Source: Microstegium vimineum (taxonomy: Eukaryota; Streptophyta; Magnoliopsida; Poales; Poaceae). Taken from it: a DNA stretch of 64,000 nt. The notes under the pieces were generated by a model. The model was not told where the DNA came from and searched no databases. It saw nothing but the letters and a program-made list of their open reading frames with translations. Where the stretch lies: the NCBI GenBank assembly GCA_022036555.1, contig CM039129.1, positions 43,117,827-43,181,826 on the forward strand. The letters are read 5' to 3'. The translations under genes were made by a program, and so were the position numbers. This document shows, one piece after another, positions 11,808-22,238 of this stretch (its first letter is position 1; each line of letters opens with the position of its first letter).

Positions 11808-13339
11808 CAGATGAATGCAGAAAAAAGCTCGCAGATATTAACAGGATCCAGAAACATTAACATGGGACAAAATCCAGAAATATTAGGATGAGACAAAATT
11901 AGCGCGGTGAGTCTATTTGTCTAACGTTTCCAGCAGTTACAAAAAAGCAACCCAAAGGACCATTAATTGGAGAGTGCTATGGTCTTTGTGTTTTTTTGAG
12001 TTGAGCCTAGTATCCTAAGATAGAGAGACAAGTTCCTGTTATTCATGAGTCTTTATCTTAGTAGAACAAGGATGAATCTGGAAATTATAAAACAAAAAGC
12101 ACAAAGATTAGAAAACAAGATTAAATAGAACACAAAAAAAAGTTGTTGGCATGGAACAAGGCACTCTATAATGCAGATTATGGAACAAGGCTGAATGGCT
12201 GGATTATGAAATACAAAATAAGAGTTAGGCTGAATGGATTAATTATGGTTGAATTGGCTATCCACTTTCTTATTGTAGAAATGACCTAATTCTCTTCATG
12301 TTTGTTGTTAAACTAATGCTCCATATCTATCGCGTTTCCTCTTCTCTATCTTCTGGTATTCAAAACAACCAAACTATATTTTAAGAAAATCTCTATGGTG
12401 CCAACCCGCGTGCAAGGGCGCGCACTTATCACTAGTTCACATGAGAAGTGAACGGCTGGGTCACATTTTTGCGAATGACTAAACGAACAAATTGTTGCAT
12501 GCCCACACACATGTAAATGATATGTTGTTACTAACTAGGTGCCAAAATGAATATTTAAAATTAAAAAATCAAAGGCTAAATGAAGTAAAGAGAGTCTATA
12601 AAATTAAAAATTATAGCTTAAACGAATATTTAGGTCTATAAACAATCTCAAATCAAAGGCTAAACACAAAGTTCTATGATTTTTTCAAGAAGACAGAAAA
12701 TAATTTTTAAGGGATGGTTGACTAAGTCAACTTCTCCTAAAATTAATTTTTAGTGATGTGGACCTAACAAAACGGATGCTGAAAATAGACTTTTTGAGGA
12801 GTGGTTGTCTTAAGAGAACCGCACCTAGAAAACTATTTTTAGGATTTAGGGTTTTAAAACCACCACCGATAATCACTACAATCGATGGCATAATAACGAC
12901 TTCTGAGAATCCCCGCCTGTCTCCGTCGTAAGTCGCGTATTTTTTGAACTATGCTCCGGCAGGGATTCGAACCCAAGACCTCACCCTCGCGTGATCCCTC
13001 GTCTACCACCCTATCCACGACTCACTTGTGTCTAGATTCGGTTTTAGTTTACCTCATTCTATACTAAACCGAGTGTAAATTGATTGTTTGAGTCACTAAA
13101 CGAATTCAAATAAAAAAGTTGTAAACTACAACCTTTTCATGTAGAAAGTTTTTTCATCCGAGGTCGTTTACAAAATTTTGAATTTCAAATTTGACACATT
13201 TGAACGTATGTTTCGATGACAAGATGATTTCAAATGAAAAAGTTGTAAACTACAAAGTTTCATAACTTTTCGAGATATACAACTTTCATATATAATGTTT
13301 TTCCATCCGAGGTCATTTACAAAAATAAAAAAAATCAGG
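11808..13339. other. Non-coding, probably transposon-derived
   Basis: No open frame has a recognisable domain. Repeated blocks such as AAAAGTTGTAAACTAC and TTTTTCATCCGAGGTC occur twice near 13110-13310. This may be the interior of a decayed CACTA-like element. It contains the tRNA-like segment listed separately. Confidence 0.4.
12955..13030 (-). other. tRNA-like (Pol III A/B box) segment
   Basis: On the minus strand, GTGGATAGGGTGGTAGACGA resembles a D-arm/A box, and GGTTCGAATCC about 45 bp later is a perfect B box (T-loop). I could not fold a proper acceptor stem or anticodon arm, so this is not called a tRNA gene. It may be a SINE-like remnant or chance. Confidence 0.3.
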
Positions 13340-13600
13340 GTGCCAGTATTTCTAGTGGCGGTTGTCTTAAGCAACCGCATATAGAAATTGATTTCTACGG
13401 TCGGTTGTCTTAAGGAATCGCCTGTACAAATCAAGTATTTCTACATGAGGTTCCGCCTGTATAAATCGATTTCTACAAGCGGTTCGGAACCATTTAAACC
13501 CGTTTTTTCTGTACAGGCGCGTGATAACTAAAACCATTTTGGGGGGCGCCAGTGAACGCTTTTTTACTAGTGCAGGCCGCAGTTTTTTCTACTAGTGCAT
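13340..13600. mobile_element. CACTA-like right end with subterminal repeats
   Basis: Copies of a motif close to GCGGTTGTCTTAAGCAACCG and TCGATTTCTACAAGCGGTTC lead up to TTTTTTACTAGTG (about 13560-13572), which is the reverse of a CACTAGTAAAAAA terminus. A second TTTTTTCTACTAGTG follows about 25 bp later. The repeats match those at 6949-7140, so the two blocks could be the ends of one element later filled with other insertions. Confidence 0.5.
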
Positions 13601-13916
13601 GCCACGGCGCTCCATGCGGCAGCTTCTGGTGCGCACGCGCGTGAGCCGGGAGGGCGGCGGGAGGGGCAGCGAGTGGAAAATGACATGCGGTCTGGGAAAT
13701 ACGGGCCTGTCCTCGCGGTCGGGAGAACGATTACTAGACAATCTAAAATAATCTAAGGTAGCCCTAGCCAGGCCTGGTTCAGTTGGTAGGGCCGTGACAC
13801 ACATGTATAAAAGTGTGGGCTTTATCTGGGCTATAACGAAATCTTATTACCATGATTTATTGACAAATGAGATTTGGGATGATAAACACCAATGTGTTAT
13901 AAAACTCGTTGTCGGC
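13601..13916 (-). other. Probable retrotransposon DNA continuing from the hairpin's left arm
   Basis: Read on the minus strand, the left arm runs on into GAGTTTTATAACACATTGG, which looks like an LTR end (AACA) followed by a primer-site-like TTGG. Further out there is only GC-rich sequence without a recognised domain. The assignment is tentative. Confidence 0.3.
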
Positions 13917-14303
13917 GGTTCAGATCTTTCCCTCTCCGTCTCTCATGATCAACATAGTAGATGAAAATAGTAGAACAAGTAGACACAAGATAGGGAGACT
14001 ATTCTTTATTCCTCTTGATATTGGTTGATTACAACATAGATCTCCCACGTATATATAGTCCTGCCAGTGCCTATGATTTGGTAAGAGCCCACATACTATT
14101 ATGGTTCCGCATAGCCAACCTTTGTATGTGGGCTCTTACCAAATCATAAGCACTGGCAGGACTATATATACGTGGGAGATCTATGTTGTAATCAACCAAT
14201 ATCAAGAGGAATAAAGAATAGTCTCCCTATCTTGTGTCTACTTGTTCTACTATTTTCATCTACTATGTTGATCATGAGAGACGGAGAGGGAAAGATCTGA
14301 ACC
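13917..14303. repeat. Large near-perfect inverted repeat (hairpin)
   Basis: Arms 13917-14095 and 14125-14303 (179 bp each) pair base for base without an indel; I noticed one mismatch, in the CACTGGCAGG-proximal part. The spacer is 29 bp. The arm carries a TATA-like ACTATATATACGTGG and an AATAAAG, so it looks like part of a copia-type LTR present in two head-to-head copies. The spacer is itself an inverted copy of sequence at 14364-14401. Confidence 0.9.
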
Positions 14304-14747
14304 ATAATAATACGGAACCATAATAGTATATCTTTCATCTACTAATGTGTGCTTAATAATGGTATGCGGAACCATAATAGTATATCTTTCAAAGGTTGGC
14401 TCCAATTCTTCTATGAATTATAATACGGGTATAAATAAGAACAATATGTTTCATACATAATGACCACCTATTAGTTGTGCAAAACAAATAAATTTTATAC
14501 TTCAGGTAAATCCTTTCAGAGGATTGCAGGGGTAAATAAGTTACAATATTTACTATCTTCTAGATATTGCATCAAACTTATGGATAACATCCCTAGTTTC
14601 TATGGTCAGACATGCTTAGTGTCCATTGGATGTCAGCTACTGTTTTTTGACATACCTATATTTTCTGGTATTCTTGCTCCATTCAGCTCTTCTTTTCCAA
14701 TCAGTACATCATTTAAGACTTTGTAATCTTTTGGGCACATAAATGTG
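14304..14747. other. AT-rich DNA upstream of the NLR exon
   Basis: Contains a direct repeat of GCGGAACCATAATAGTATAT (about 14313 and 14366). It probably lies in an intron or upstream region of the NLR gene. No missing coiled-coil exon could be recognised. Confidence 0.4.
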
Positions 14748-14953
14748 TACTGTCTCCGGTCCAAAATGTAAGTTGTTTAAGTTTTGTCAGTCAAACTTTG
14801 CCCATGTTATAACAAATTAGTTTTATTAAATCCCCATGAAATATGTTTGTTTAGTGCATTTGTTTGGTATTATATTTTCTATAAATTTGGTCAAAATTAA
14901 GGAAATTTGACTTAGGGCAAAACTACGACTTACATTTTGGAACAAATGGAGTA
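14748..14953. mobile_element. Stowaway-type MITE
   Basis: The termini are TACTGTCTCCGGTCCAAAAT and ATTTTGGAACAAATGGAGTA, degenerate Stowaway inverted repeats with TA edges. It lies in the presumed intron upstream of the NLR exon at 15074. Confidence 0.7.
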
Positions 14954-15091
14954 TTGATCTACGAATGTCTCTTTGTTTTTATTTGAAACCAGGCATTTGC
15001 TGCTTTGGTTTGGTTTAGTGACCCCTGTGACTTGTGAGTACATTTCATCAAATTAACATGTCTATTTGTGCAGATTTTTGTATGTCATGGG

Positions 15092-18000
15092 TGTAACACC
15101 CCGGGTGTTAATCTCTTAATTAAAATTTGATCATGTCATCATATGCATTAAGCACCATTCATTTGCTTGAAAACTTGGCTATGCATTGAACTAAAATAAG
15201 TTTAATTGTCTATGTTTGATCGGTTGTTTGTATGCAGGTCATCTTTTCAAAATTTTCAAAAATTAAAATTTGAATCCAAACCCTTTTCTCCGAGGGGGTG
15301 GATTAAACCCTAATCACGATTTTCAAAATCTATAAAGTTTTTGCTTGTGGTTGTTTAAGCAAAGTTGTAGATCTTGAAGTTTTGAACATCTTTCGTGTTC
15401 AAAGTTTTTCCTGAAAATCCCTGGAAGCTTGTGCATCTTGCAAAATAGCCACAGGGTCAGTTCTGTCCTTTCCTCGAGCAGTTGCATGGCGGGGTCGTTC
15501 TCGACGGTGCCCGACGCCGACACCTGTCCAGGGACTCCCGTCTTGTCGTGGGTACGTGGCGATCTTGCGGATCCCGTTGTCGTCTTTAAAAGCGGGACGC
15601 TGTCCTCTCTTCTTTCCTTTCCACGCCACTGCTCCACACTTCTCCTTTGCTCTGCTCCGTTCTGTTTCGCCGAGCGCTTCACCTTCACCTTTGGCTAACT
15701 CGTCCGAGCTCGTTAGCTGCTGCCAATCACTCAATCTTTCGTCTTTGTCTTCGCCTTGACCTTGCGCATCCTCGGGGTAAGTTGGTTGAAGTCGTCGAGC
15801 CTGTCTTCGTTCAGCGCGGATCCGTCTTCCTCAGCTCCGACGCGACCGCCGCTGCTCTGGTCAGTCTTCGACCGGGTTACGCGGGAGCCGCATTGCCTTT
15901 GTATCTTGGGTTTGTTGCTCCTTGTTCATCTCTGATGCTTGTTGGTTCTCCGTTTTGCAAATGGTGGACCACAGCTCCGGGAATATCTTCGTGCCGCGCA
16001 GTTCTTCGTCTCCGCCGGCGCATTCTCCATCGACGGTCGTCTCTGCTTCTTCTCCGGCCACGCTTGCTTGTGCTCCGTGACCAGGGTGAGGTCCTCGATC
16101 TCTCCGCTGTACTCGTTTATCCTTGTATCGAGCCTTCGAGCTCTGTCCTCGAGCGCTGCCGCTGTTCTTGTTCGGCGCGGCGGTGTGTTCGTCGTCTCGT
16201 CGTTGTAGTTGATCTTTTCGAGATCCAAGTCTCGCGCTAGCTTCGCCTAGCCGTCCTGAGTCAGTTTCGAGGGGTAGTTGCCCTCGAGCGCGTGCGTGTT
16301 CTCTTCGGCGCGCGTCGCGCAGTTTCCCGTCGATCGCCAGTGCTGTCGTCGAGGGTGTTGCTTTTAGCTCTGTGTTTGTTTGGCTTGCGCTTCGCGTTGC
16401 TTGGGGTCCGCTTAGCTTGCTAGAGTGTTGGTTGTTTCGATCGAGGGTAGATCGAGGTCTGATCGAGGCCTAGTGTCTCTGATCGAGGCCTAGCTCCTTG
16501 GATCAAGGCCTGTGTCCGTCGGCATGTGTGTGCGGTCGAGCTCGGGTCACCGCCGTTGCCGTCGACAAGGTCAGCTGAGTAGTTTGTAGTCTTGCTTTCT
16601 GTTGGGCGTCTTGCTCGCAGTTGTCTTCTGAGTCGTGATCGAGGCCTAGCCTCTTGATCGAGTGTGATCGAGGCCTAGCGTCTCTGTTCGAGGCCTAGTT
16701 GCGTCGACCGAGGCCTAGCTTCTTTGATCGAGGGTCGGTCGAGGCCCAGTTTCATCGATCAAGGTCTTTCTTCATCGATCGAAGTCTCGTTCCTTTCGAT
16801 CGAGGTCTCTCGTCAGCGATCGAGGGTTGGTTCTTCGATCGAGGTCTGTTCTCGATGGTGTGCGATCAGTCGAGCCCCGTCCGATCGTCAGCACCCTCGA
16901 TGAGGTGTCTCTGAAGGTCTGTTTGAGTCGTAGCGTACCTCGTTGGGTTCGGCTCGGCAAGCCGAAGCAGGTTCGAGGGTCAGCCGTTCGGTTTGGTCAT
17001 CGACGGCGACTCGCCGCCGTGTTTTGTGGTTCTCGACGCCGCCGCTCGAGCCTCTGTGCCGCTGTCTGTCGAGACCTAGCCTTCAGCGGGTTTGTAGAGG
17101 GTTGTTCCTGTTTCCTGTTTAGTTCAGTTTGTTTTTAGTTCTGTAATAATGCCCTGTTTAGCTATAAAATGTTTAGAAACCCTTTTAACTTTAGGCTTCG
17201 AGTGATTTTGGATTATTTGGTACATATGGTCATTGTCCGGTGACAAACACAAGTTGGACATGCTCGATGTAATGTTGCTTGCTCAGTTCGTTTGGTTATA
17301 AGTGTTAACTTAGATAATCAAGATAAATAGGGCCTAATTAATTTGCTTCCTAGCCTAGTGTTGCTTTCCTTCTTGAAGGGAAGTGGTACTCGAGGTGCTT
17401 TCTGTTTTAGTTTTCTTTTAAGAGCCTGTTTGTTGTGTTGAGCATCATGTTTACTATTCAAGCATCATCTGAAACATGTCATTTATCGTGTAGATTGTTC
17501 GTTGGTTGGGTTGGATACCTCCAGTGAAGGGGTTTTCTCTCTTGAATCTGAGCCCGAGTTCGTTTATCCCTCCAACCAAGGCAAGCCCCGGTGCATTCAA
17601 ACACTTCCTTGTATTTAAAATGTTTGTTTTAAATACACCTATGTTTATACTATTGCATTACGGTATTTAATCAAATCCCTACTTGATGCATAGCCTATCC
17701 TTGAATTATTTATTCCTGTACCTTGATACTGTTTTAAAAATACGATTGTTGCCTTATGCTGCTTAGCAATGCTTAGACCGATAGAGTCAGATGATTTCCT
17801 GTCATCTGCGAGATTAGGTGGTAACCTGATTGCTTCGGCAAGGGTTCTGTTTTCGAGATGAATAGCGGATTGCTGCGGCAAATGGCTATGTCTTCTTGAT
17901 GGAAGTAATAATCTGAGACCGGGCGGACACGGTGTTGGAGAGCCACCAGATGTGGATATCTGGTGAGCGGGTTCTTTCCGCCTGTGTCGATTAGGAACCG

Positions 18001-19022
18001 TCCGTTGTAGACGTCCAAGGGTTGTGACTTTGAAGTACTTATCACATACTTCGGGAAGCTGGACTCTAGCTATTCTCGCTTGAAGAACGGTTAACCCGCA
18101 CTGGGAGTGGAGAGATGGCGAGAGTAGTGTGTACCCTCCAAGTTAGCGAACTGGATGGAGGTGTACTGTGCTCTCGGGTGGCGGAACCTCGGTCTTGGCG
18201 AGAGGATCCAGGGAAAGGTAGTCATATGCGTGCTTTAAGCGGCTGTATATGTCGTGTGATAGGGAAGCCCCAGCTGGGATAAACCGGTTCGAATCATCGT
18301 GTTCCTCGGATGTGGAAACATGACCCTGTCCTCTACCGCGTAGTAATACACTTTAACTGGATACTTGTTGGATCCCTTCGTGGATGTTTATTACCTTGTC
18401 ATCGATCATACATCTAGGTCGATACTTGAGTAATCTTATGGATAACATAAATGATTTCAATTCTTTTTATAAATGCTCATTTATGCAAAATACTTGATTC
18501 TTGCAAACCACACCTTGAATCCTATGACTTGCATACTGTTTTGTCCACCAAATACTTTTCTTCGTCGGATAAGTCTTGTGGAGTACTCCCGTACTCAGGG
18601 TTTGTTAACACCTGTTGCAGATGAGGATCGCAACCCGGTGTGTGTGGCTCCTTGCTGCATGACCGTGGTCAGTGTAGATGAAGAGGAGGAATAAACTGTC
18701 CTTGCTTGACTCTTGGGCAAGAGTACCTCGGTTCTTTGTTCTTGCTCTATCAACAGCTTGATGTAACCTTATCGTATGACACTAAGTTATGTTTCAAAAC
18801 TTATGGTTTGTAATATGACTTTAAATTTCCGTTACTTTGATGTAATATAAAAATTTCTCATTACTTCTGTCATGATTGTAATGAGGTGATCCTGTTCGGA
18901 AAGAGGTGGATGACCCGCTGCAAAGTGGCGACACCTGTTGGGCTAATTAAGGTTTGGATCATCTGTTGGGATTAAGTGGTTAATCCTGACAAGTGGGCCC
19001 TATCTTAAGAGGTTCTGTCACA
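15092..19022 (+). mobile_element. Solo LTR (gypsy-type, 3.9 kb) inside an NLR exon
   Basis: It begins TGTAACACCCCGGGTGTTAA and ends AAGAGGTTCTGTCACA (TGT...ACA), flanked by ATGGG at 15087-15091 and 19023-19027. The length, the TGTAACACC start and the lack of any coding domain point to a long gypsy LTR left by recombination between the two LTRs of a full element. Removing it with one ATGGG restores the NLR reading frame. The orientation is inferred from TGTAACACC being the usual LTR start. Confidence 0.9.
16440..16870 (+). repeat. GATCGAGGCCTAG minisatellite in the solo LTR
   Basis: More than ten imperfect copies of GATCGAGGCCTAG and shortened forms (GATCGAGGTCT, GTTCGAGGCCTAG) are spaced 15-40 bp apart. 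The array sits in the GC-rich middle of the LTR. Confidence 0.75.
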
Positions 19023-19442
19023 ATGGGCTGTCAAATCAAATATCTAAGATCAATGAAAGGATTGATGAGCTTAACCAGAACAAGGAAACATATCAAATTG
19101 AAAGTTATCCTTCTGAAATTTGGAGTTCATCATCAGTTGAAGTGGATCCTGAGTGGTACACTACTATCTAGTTTTCATTCTTTTTCTCGTTTTGTACTTT
19201 AATTTGACCCTTTTTTATTATCGTGCATTACGGTATGCCATTTCTTTTAAACTGGCCCCTATTATGTTTCTGTGTTTCCCTGTTCCTTTTTTTTTCTGTG
19301 TGTGCACCTCACTGCTATATGTAGATACTGCTGCAAAATATCTTATGTTCCCAAAACCGATGAGGAAACATCTTTTCGTCCTATCACTTGCTAGTTATAG
19401 CATTCAACCGTTTGTCGCTTCATTTCAACATATATATATTGT

Positions 19443-21377
19443 TGAAGGATCGAGAACGACGATCAGAGGGGGGTGAATGGGAGTCTCAAATTTCTTTTTA
19501 AATATTCGGGCCACTCTTCCCAAAAGTCAAACCCAGTTGTTGGGTGCTCAACCTCCCCCGAACAACGCGAGCGGGGATTTAGACGAAATCGGAGAAATGA
19601 GAGCTCACCGGCAGTGGAGGAAAACTCACCGGAAACCCCCAAGATAGAGTTCTCAACCCCTATGAGAGAGAGAGGCAAAACCCCTAAGCAAAACAACCAG
19701 AAAAATAGGCGACGGACGCTGGACAGCTAGGCGACGGACGCTAGGCGTAGATCGTCCGTCGACCTTCCAGAGAGCCCTGCAGAGGAGAAGCTGAAGGCAG
19801 GGCGTCGGACGCTTGGGTGAGCGTCCGTTGGCGTCGGACGCTGCGCGACGGACGCTTAGGCGAGCGTCCGTCGGCCTTCCAGAGAACCAGACAGAAACTC
19901 AGAAACAGGAGAGGCGACGGACCCTGAGGTGCGTCCGGCGCCAAACCAAAATCTCAGACACACCGAGCGACGGACGCTGACGTCAGCACGCACCAGCGTC
20001 CGACGCAAAACGCTCGGAGCGTCCGACGCCCCCGAAAAACGCGCAGAAACCCCAAAAAGCGATTTTCCTCCGCCAAATCTTCCCAAATCTCGACCAAATG
20101 ATCACCAACTGCAACCAAACTTTGTAGGAATGATCCTAGTGCAGTTGGGGAGCTATCCCGAAGAAATCATCGCTCAATTTGTGTCGGATGAGCGGGAACA
20201 CTCGGATTTGGGGGAGAAAAGGGAAAACGAAGAACGTAGCAAAGAAATCGCCCGATCTGCGTACTCAAGAGGTTTGAGGATGGATCCTTCGGTGCAAAGA
20301 TGCTCCTCTCGAATACGAACAACTTGATTCAAACGGATTTGCAAGAGCTACTCCCTACAAAGAGAAATCATCTCGGGAAAAGAGGGAGCAAAAGCAAAAA
20401 CGCGAAGAACACAAGCAAAACGAGACACAATCATGAAATCGAAGCCGCCATGGCTTACGGAGGTTACGACCTCCGATTCCTCGCAACAAACTCGAGTTCT
20501 TACAAAGGTTGGTGGGATCAACCTAGGGATCTCATGAACTAGAGAGAGGGTAGAGAGAGAGAGTTGCGGCAAATGATTAGGGTTCAAGAGATAGAATGAG
20601 GGTACCCCTTCATCCTCTATTTATTAGAGGCTTTGGCTATTTCCCAAAGACCCCCTAGATACAATGAGTGAACTACCTAGCCTAAGCATTGCAGTCCAAG
20701 CTCCGTTAAATATCTCCCTCGATTTGAATGGACAGCCCCGCTTCCTGCCAGGAGTTGCCGTCGCCTCGACGCAACCTCCAGGATTCCGCCACGTGCCATC
20801 CCCGCTTCCTCAGAAGCTCCGCCCGGGTTTTGAGGCCCAAACCCGCGAAACCCGCCACCGGTAGCTTTGGGCTCAACTATCGAACCCCGAGTTTTGCGGC
20901 CCAAACTCGGAAACCGACGCGGATAGTTTTGAGGCCCAAACTACCAAACCACTTGACGCGAGCCACCTTGTCTTCGCCCGGTCGGACTCCGAGTCCCTTG
21001 AGCCTCCGCTCAACTCGCGCGTCCACCGTCTTGACTTGGTCGACTCGGTCTACCTCCATGTCTTCTCGCACTCGCCGGTGCCAAGTACTAGCCACCACAG
21101 CTAGTCCGCCGGCGCCCATGGTGCTTCAGCCCGAGCCCCGCTTCCGCCCTTCACCGCTCTCAGTCCATCGGCACGGCAAGCCTCTACTCGACCTTCTCCA
21201 CGCCATTGGCCACTGTCACTAGGCATAGTACCTGCACACCACAAGCCGATAGACAGACACACATTTGCTTTCGCAAAGAGGTTAGTGTAAGCCACTCAAA
21301 CTGAAACGCTCAAGTGTTGGGCAATCACTCATCACAAAACTGAACATACATGGGTACTTATCCACCATGTGTTCGCA
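19443..21377 (-). mobile_element. Solo LTR A (copia-type) in the NLR intron
   Basis: The element runs TGAAGGATCGAGAACG...CCATGTGTTCGCA and is flanked by ATTGT at 19438-19442 and 21378-21382. It closely matches solo LTR B (55442-59543) at both ends and over most of its length. Its start also resembles the LTR at 57693, whose primer-binding site shows minus orientation, so minus is inferred here. No internal genes remain. It sits in the NLR intron 19156-22286. Confidence 0.9.
19690..20035. repeat. GCGTCCG/CGGACGC short-repeat array in LTR A
   Basis: Ten or more copies of a 10-12-mer near GCGTCCGACG occur in both orientations (GCGACGGACGCT, GAGCGTCCGTCGG, GGCGTCGGACGC). At the equivalent place LTR B has a different motif. 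Confidence 0.75.
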
Positions 21378-22028
21378 ATTGTGATTCTGGTTTAAGGTGA
21401 TCAAACTGTGAAGGTGCATTTTCCTCTACTAGTGCAGTAGTTAGGTGCATATCACTTTGGAAAAAAATGTTGCATGGTGAACACATACTGGCCTGGTGGT
21501 TAGATTTGGTACCATTATATATATACTGTCTCTAAAGCATTGGAATTTGGAATGTAGTGGTGATTGTTATGATTGGGATAGTCTTTCAAGACGTGAGAAG
21601 AGCTAAAGAGTTGAGTGTGTTGGCCCCTTTACCATGTTTAGGAGTGGGCAAATAACCAATCACTTTGTTGTGTTAGACTGCACAGAACACAACTGCACCA
21701 TGCAAAGTATTATATCGATAACTGTTAGACAGCCCCAGTTGTTCTGCTGGTGCAAACGGTCTTTGAGCCATATGGACAGCCTAGCCAAGTTGTCGAGGCC
21801 GTTCATCTAGAATTTCAGTGGCAAGTGATTAATGATTAATCTGATATAGCATAGGGTTAATAGGTTGTGTGTTGTGTTCTAATTTCTCACTCTCTCCCTT
21901 GCAGGTGAGATATTTGTTTGCACCATTCCCTATTTTTGTTAGTACAATGATGCACAGCTCCACATGTTTGATAAAAAAAAAATTGAGGCCTAAGATCACA
22001 TTTTGATGTGTCCCTGCAGAGAATTATG

Positions 22029-22238
22029 AATCTTTTAGTGTACCATTGCAATGTGCCTTTTAGCAACACATAATGTCAGTCCCCTATTTTGTTGCATAAA
22101 ACTTTGCAATTTGTAAGCATACTATATGGCTGAAATCTTTTAGTGTACCATTGCAATGTGCCTTTTAGCAACACATAATGTCAGTCCCCTATTTTGTTGC
22201 ATAAAACTTTGCAATTTGTAAGCATACTATATGGCTGA
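22029..22238 (+). repeat. Perfect 105-bp tandem duplication in the NLR intron
   Basis: Units 22029-22133 and 22134-22238 both run from AATCTTTTAGTGTACC to CATACTATATGGCTGAA with no difference that I could see, so the event is recent. The duplication ends 48 bp before the NB-ARC exon. The second copy supplies the ATG that opens the long frame at 22231. Confidence 0.88.

Noticed and set aside
13760..13805. TGGTTCAGTTGGTAGGGCC as a tRNA gene D-arm
   Set aside because: No T-loop or acceptor stem follows at the right distance.
15323..17138. Cluster of open frames in the 15-17 kb GC-rich block
   Set aside because: All lie inside the solo LTR bounded by ATGGG duplications and none contains a known domain.
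21420..21440. CTACTAGTGCAG as another CACTA end
   Set aside because: It lacks subterminal repeats and the poly-T approach seen at 13560; it is probably ordinary intron sequence.
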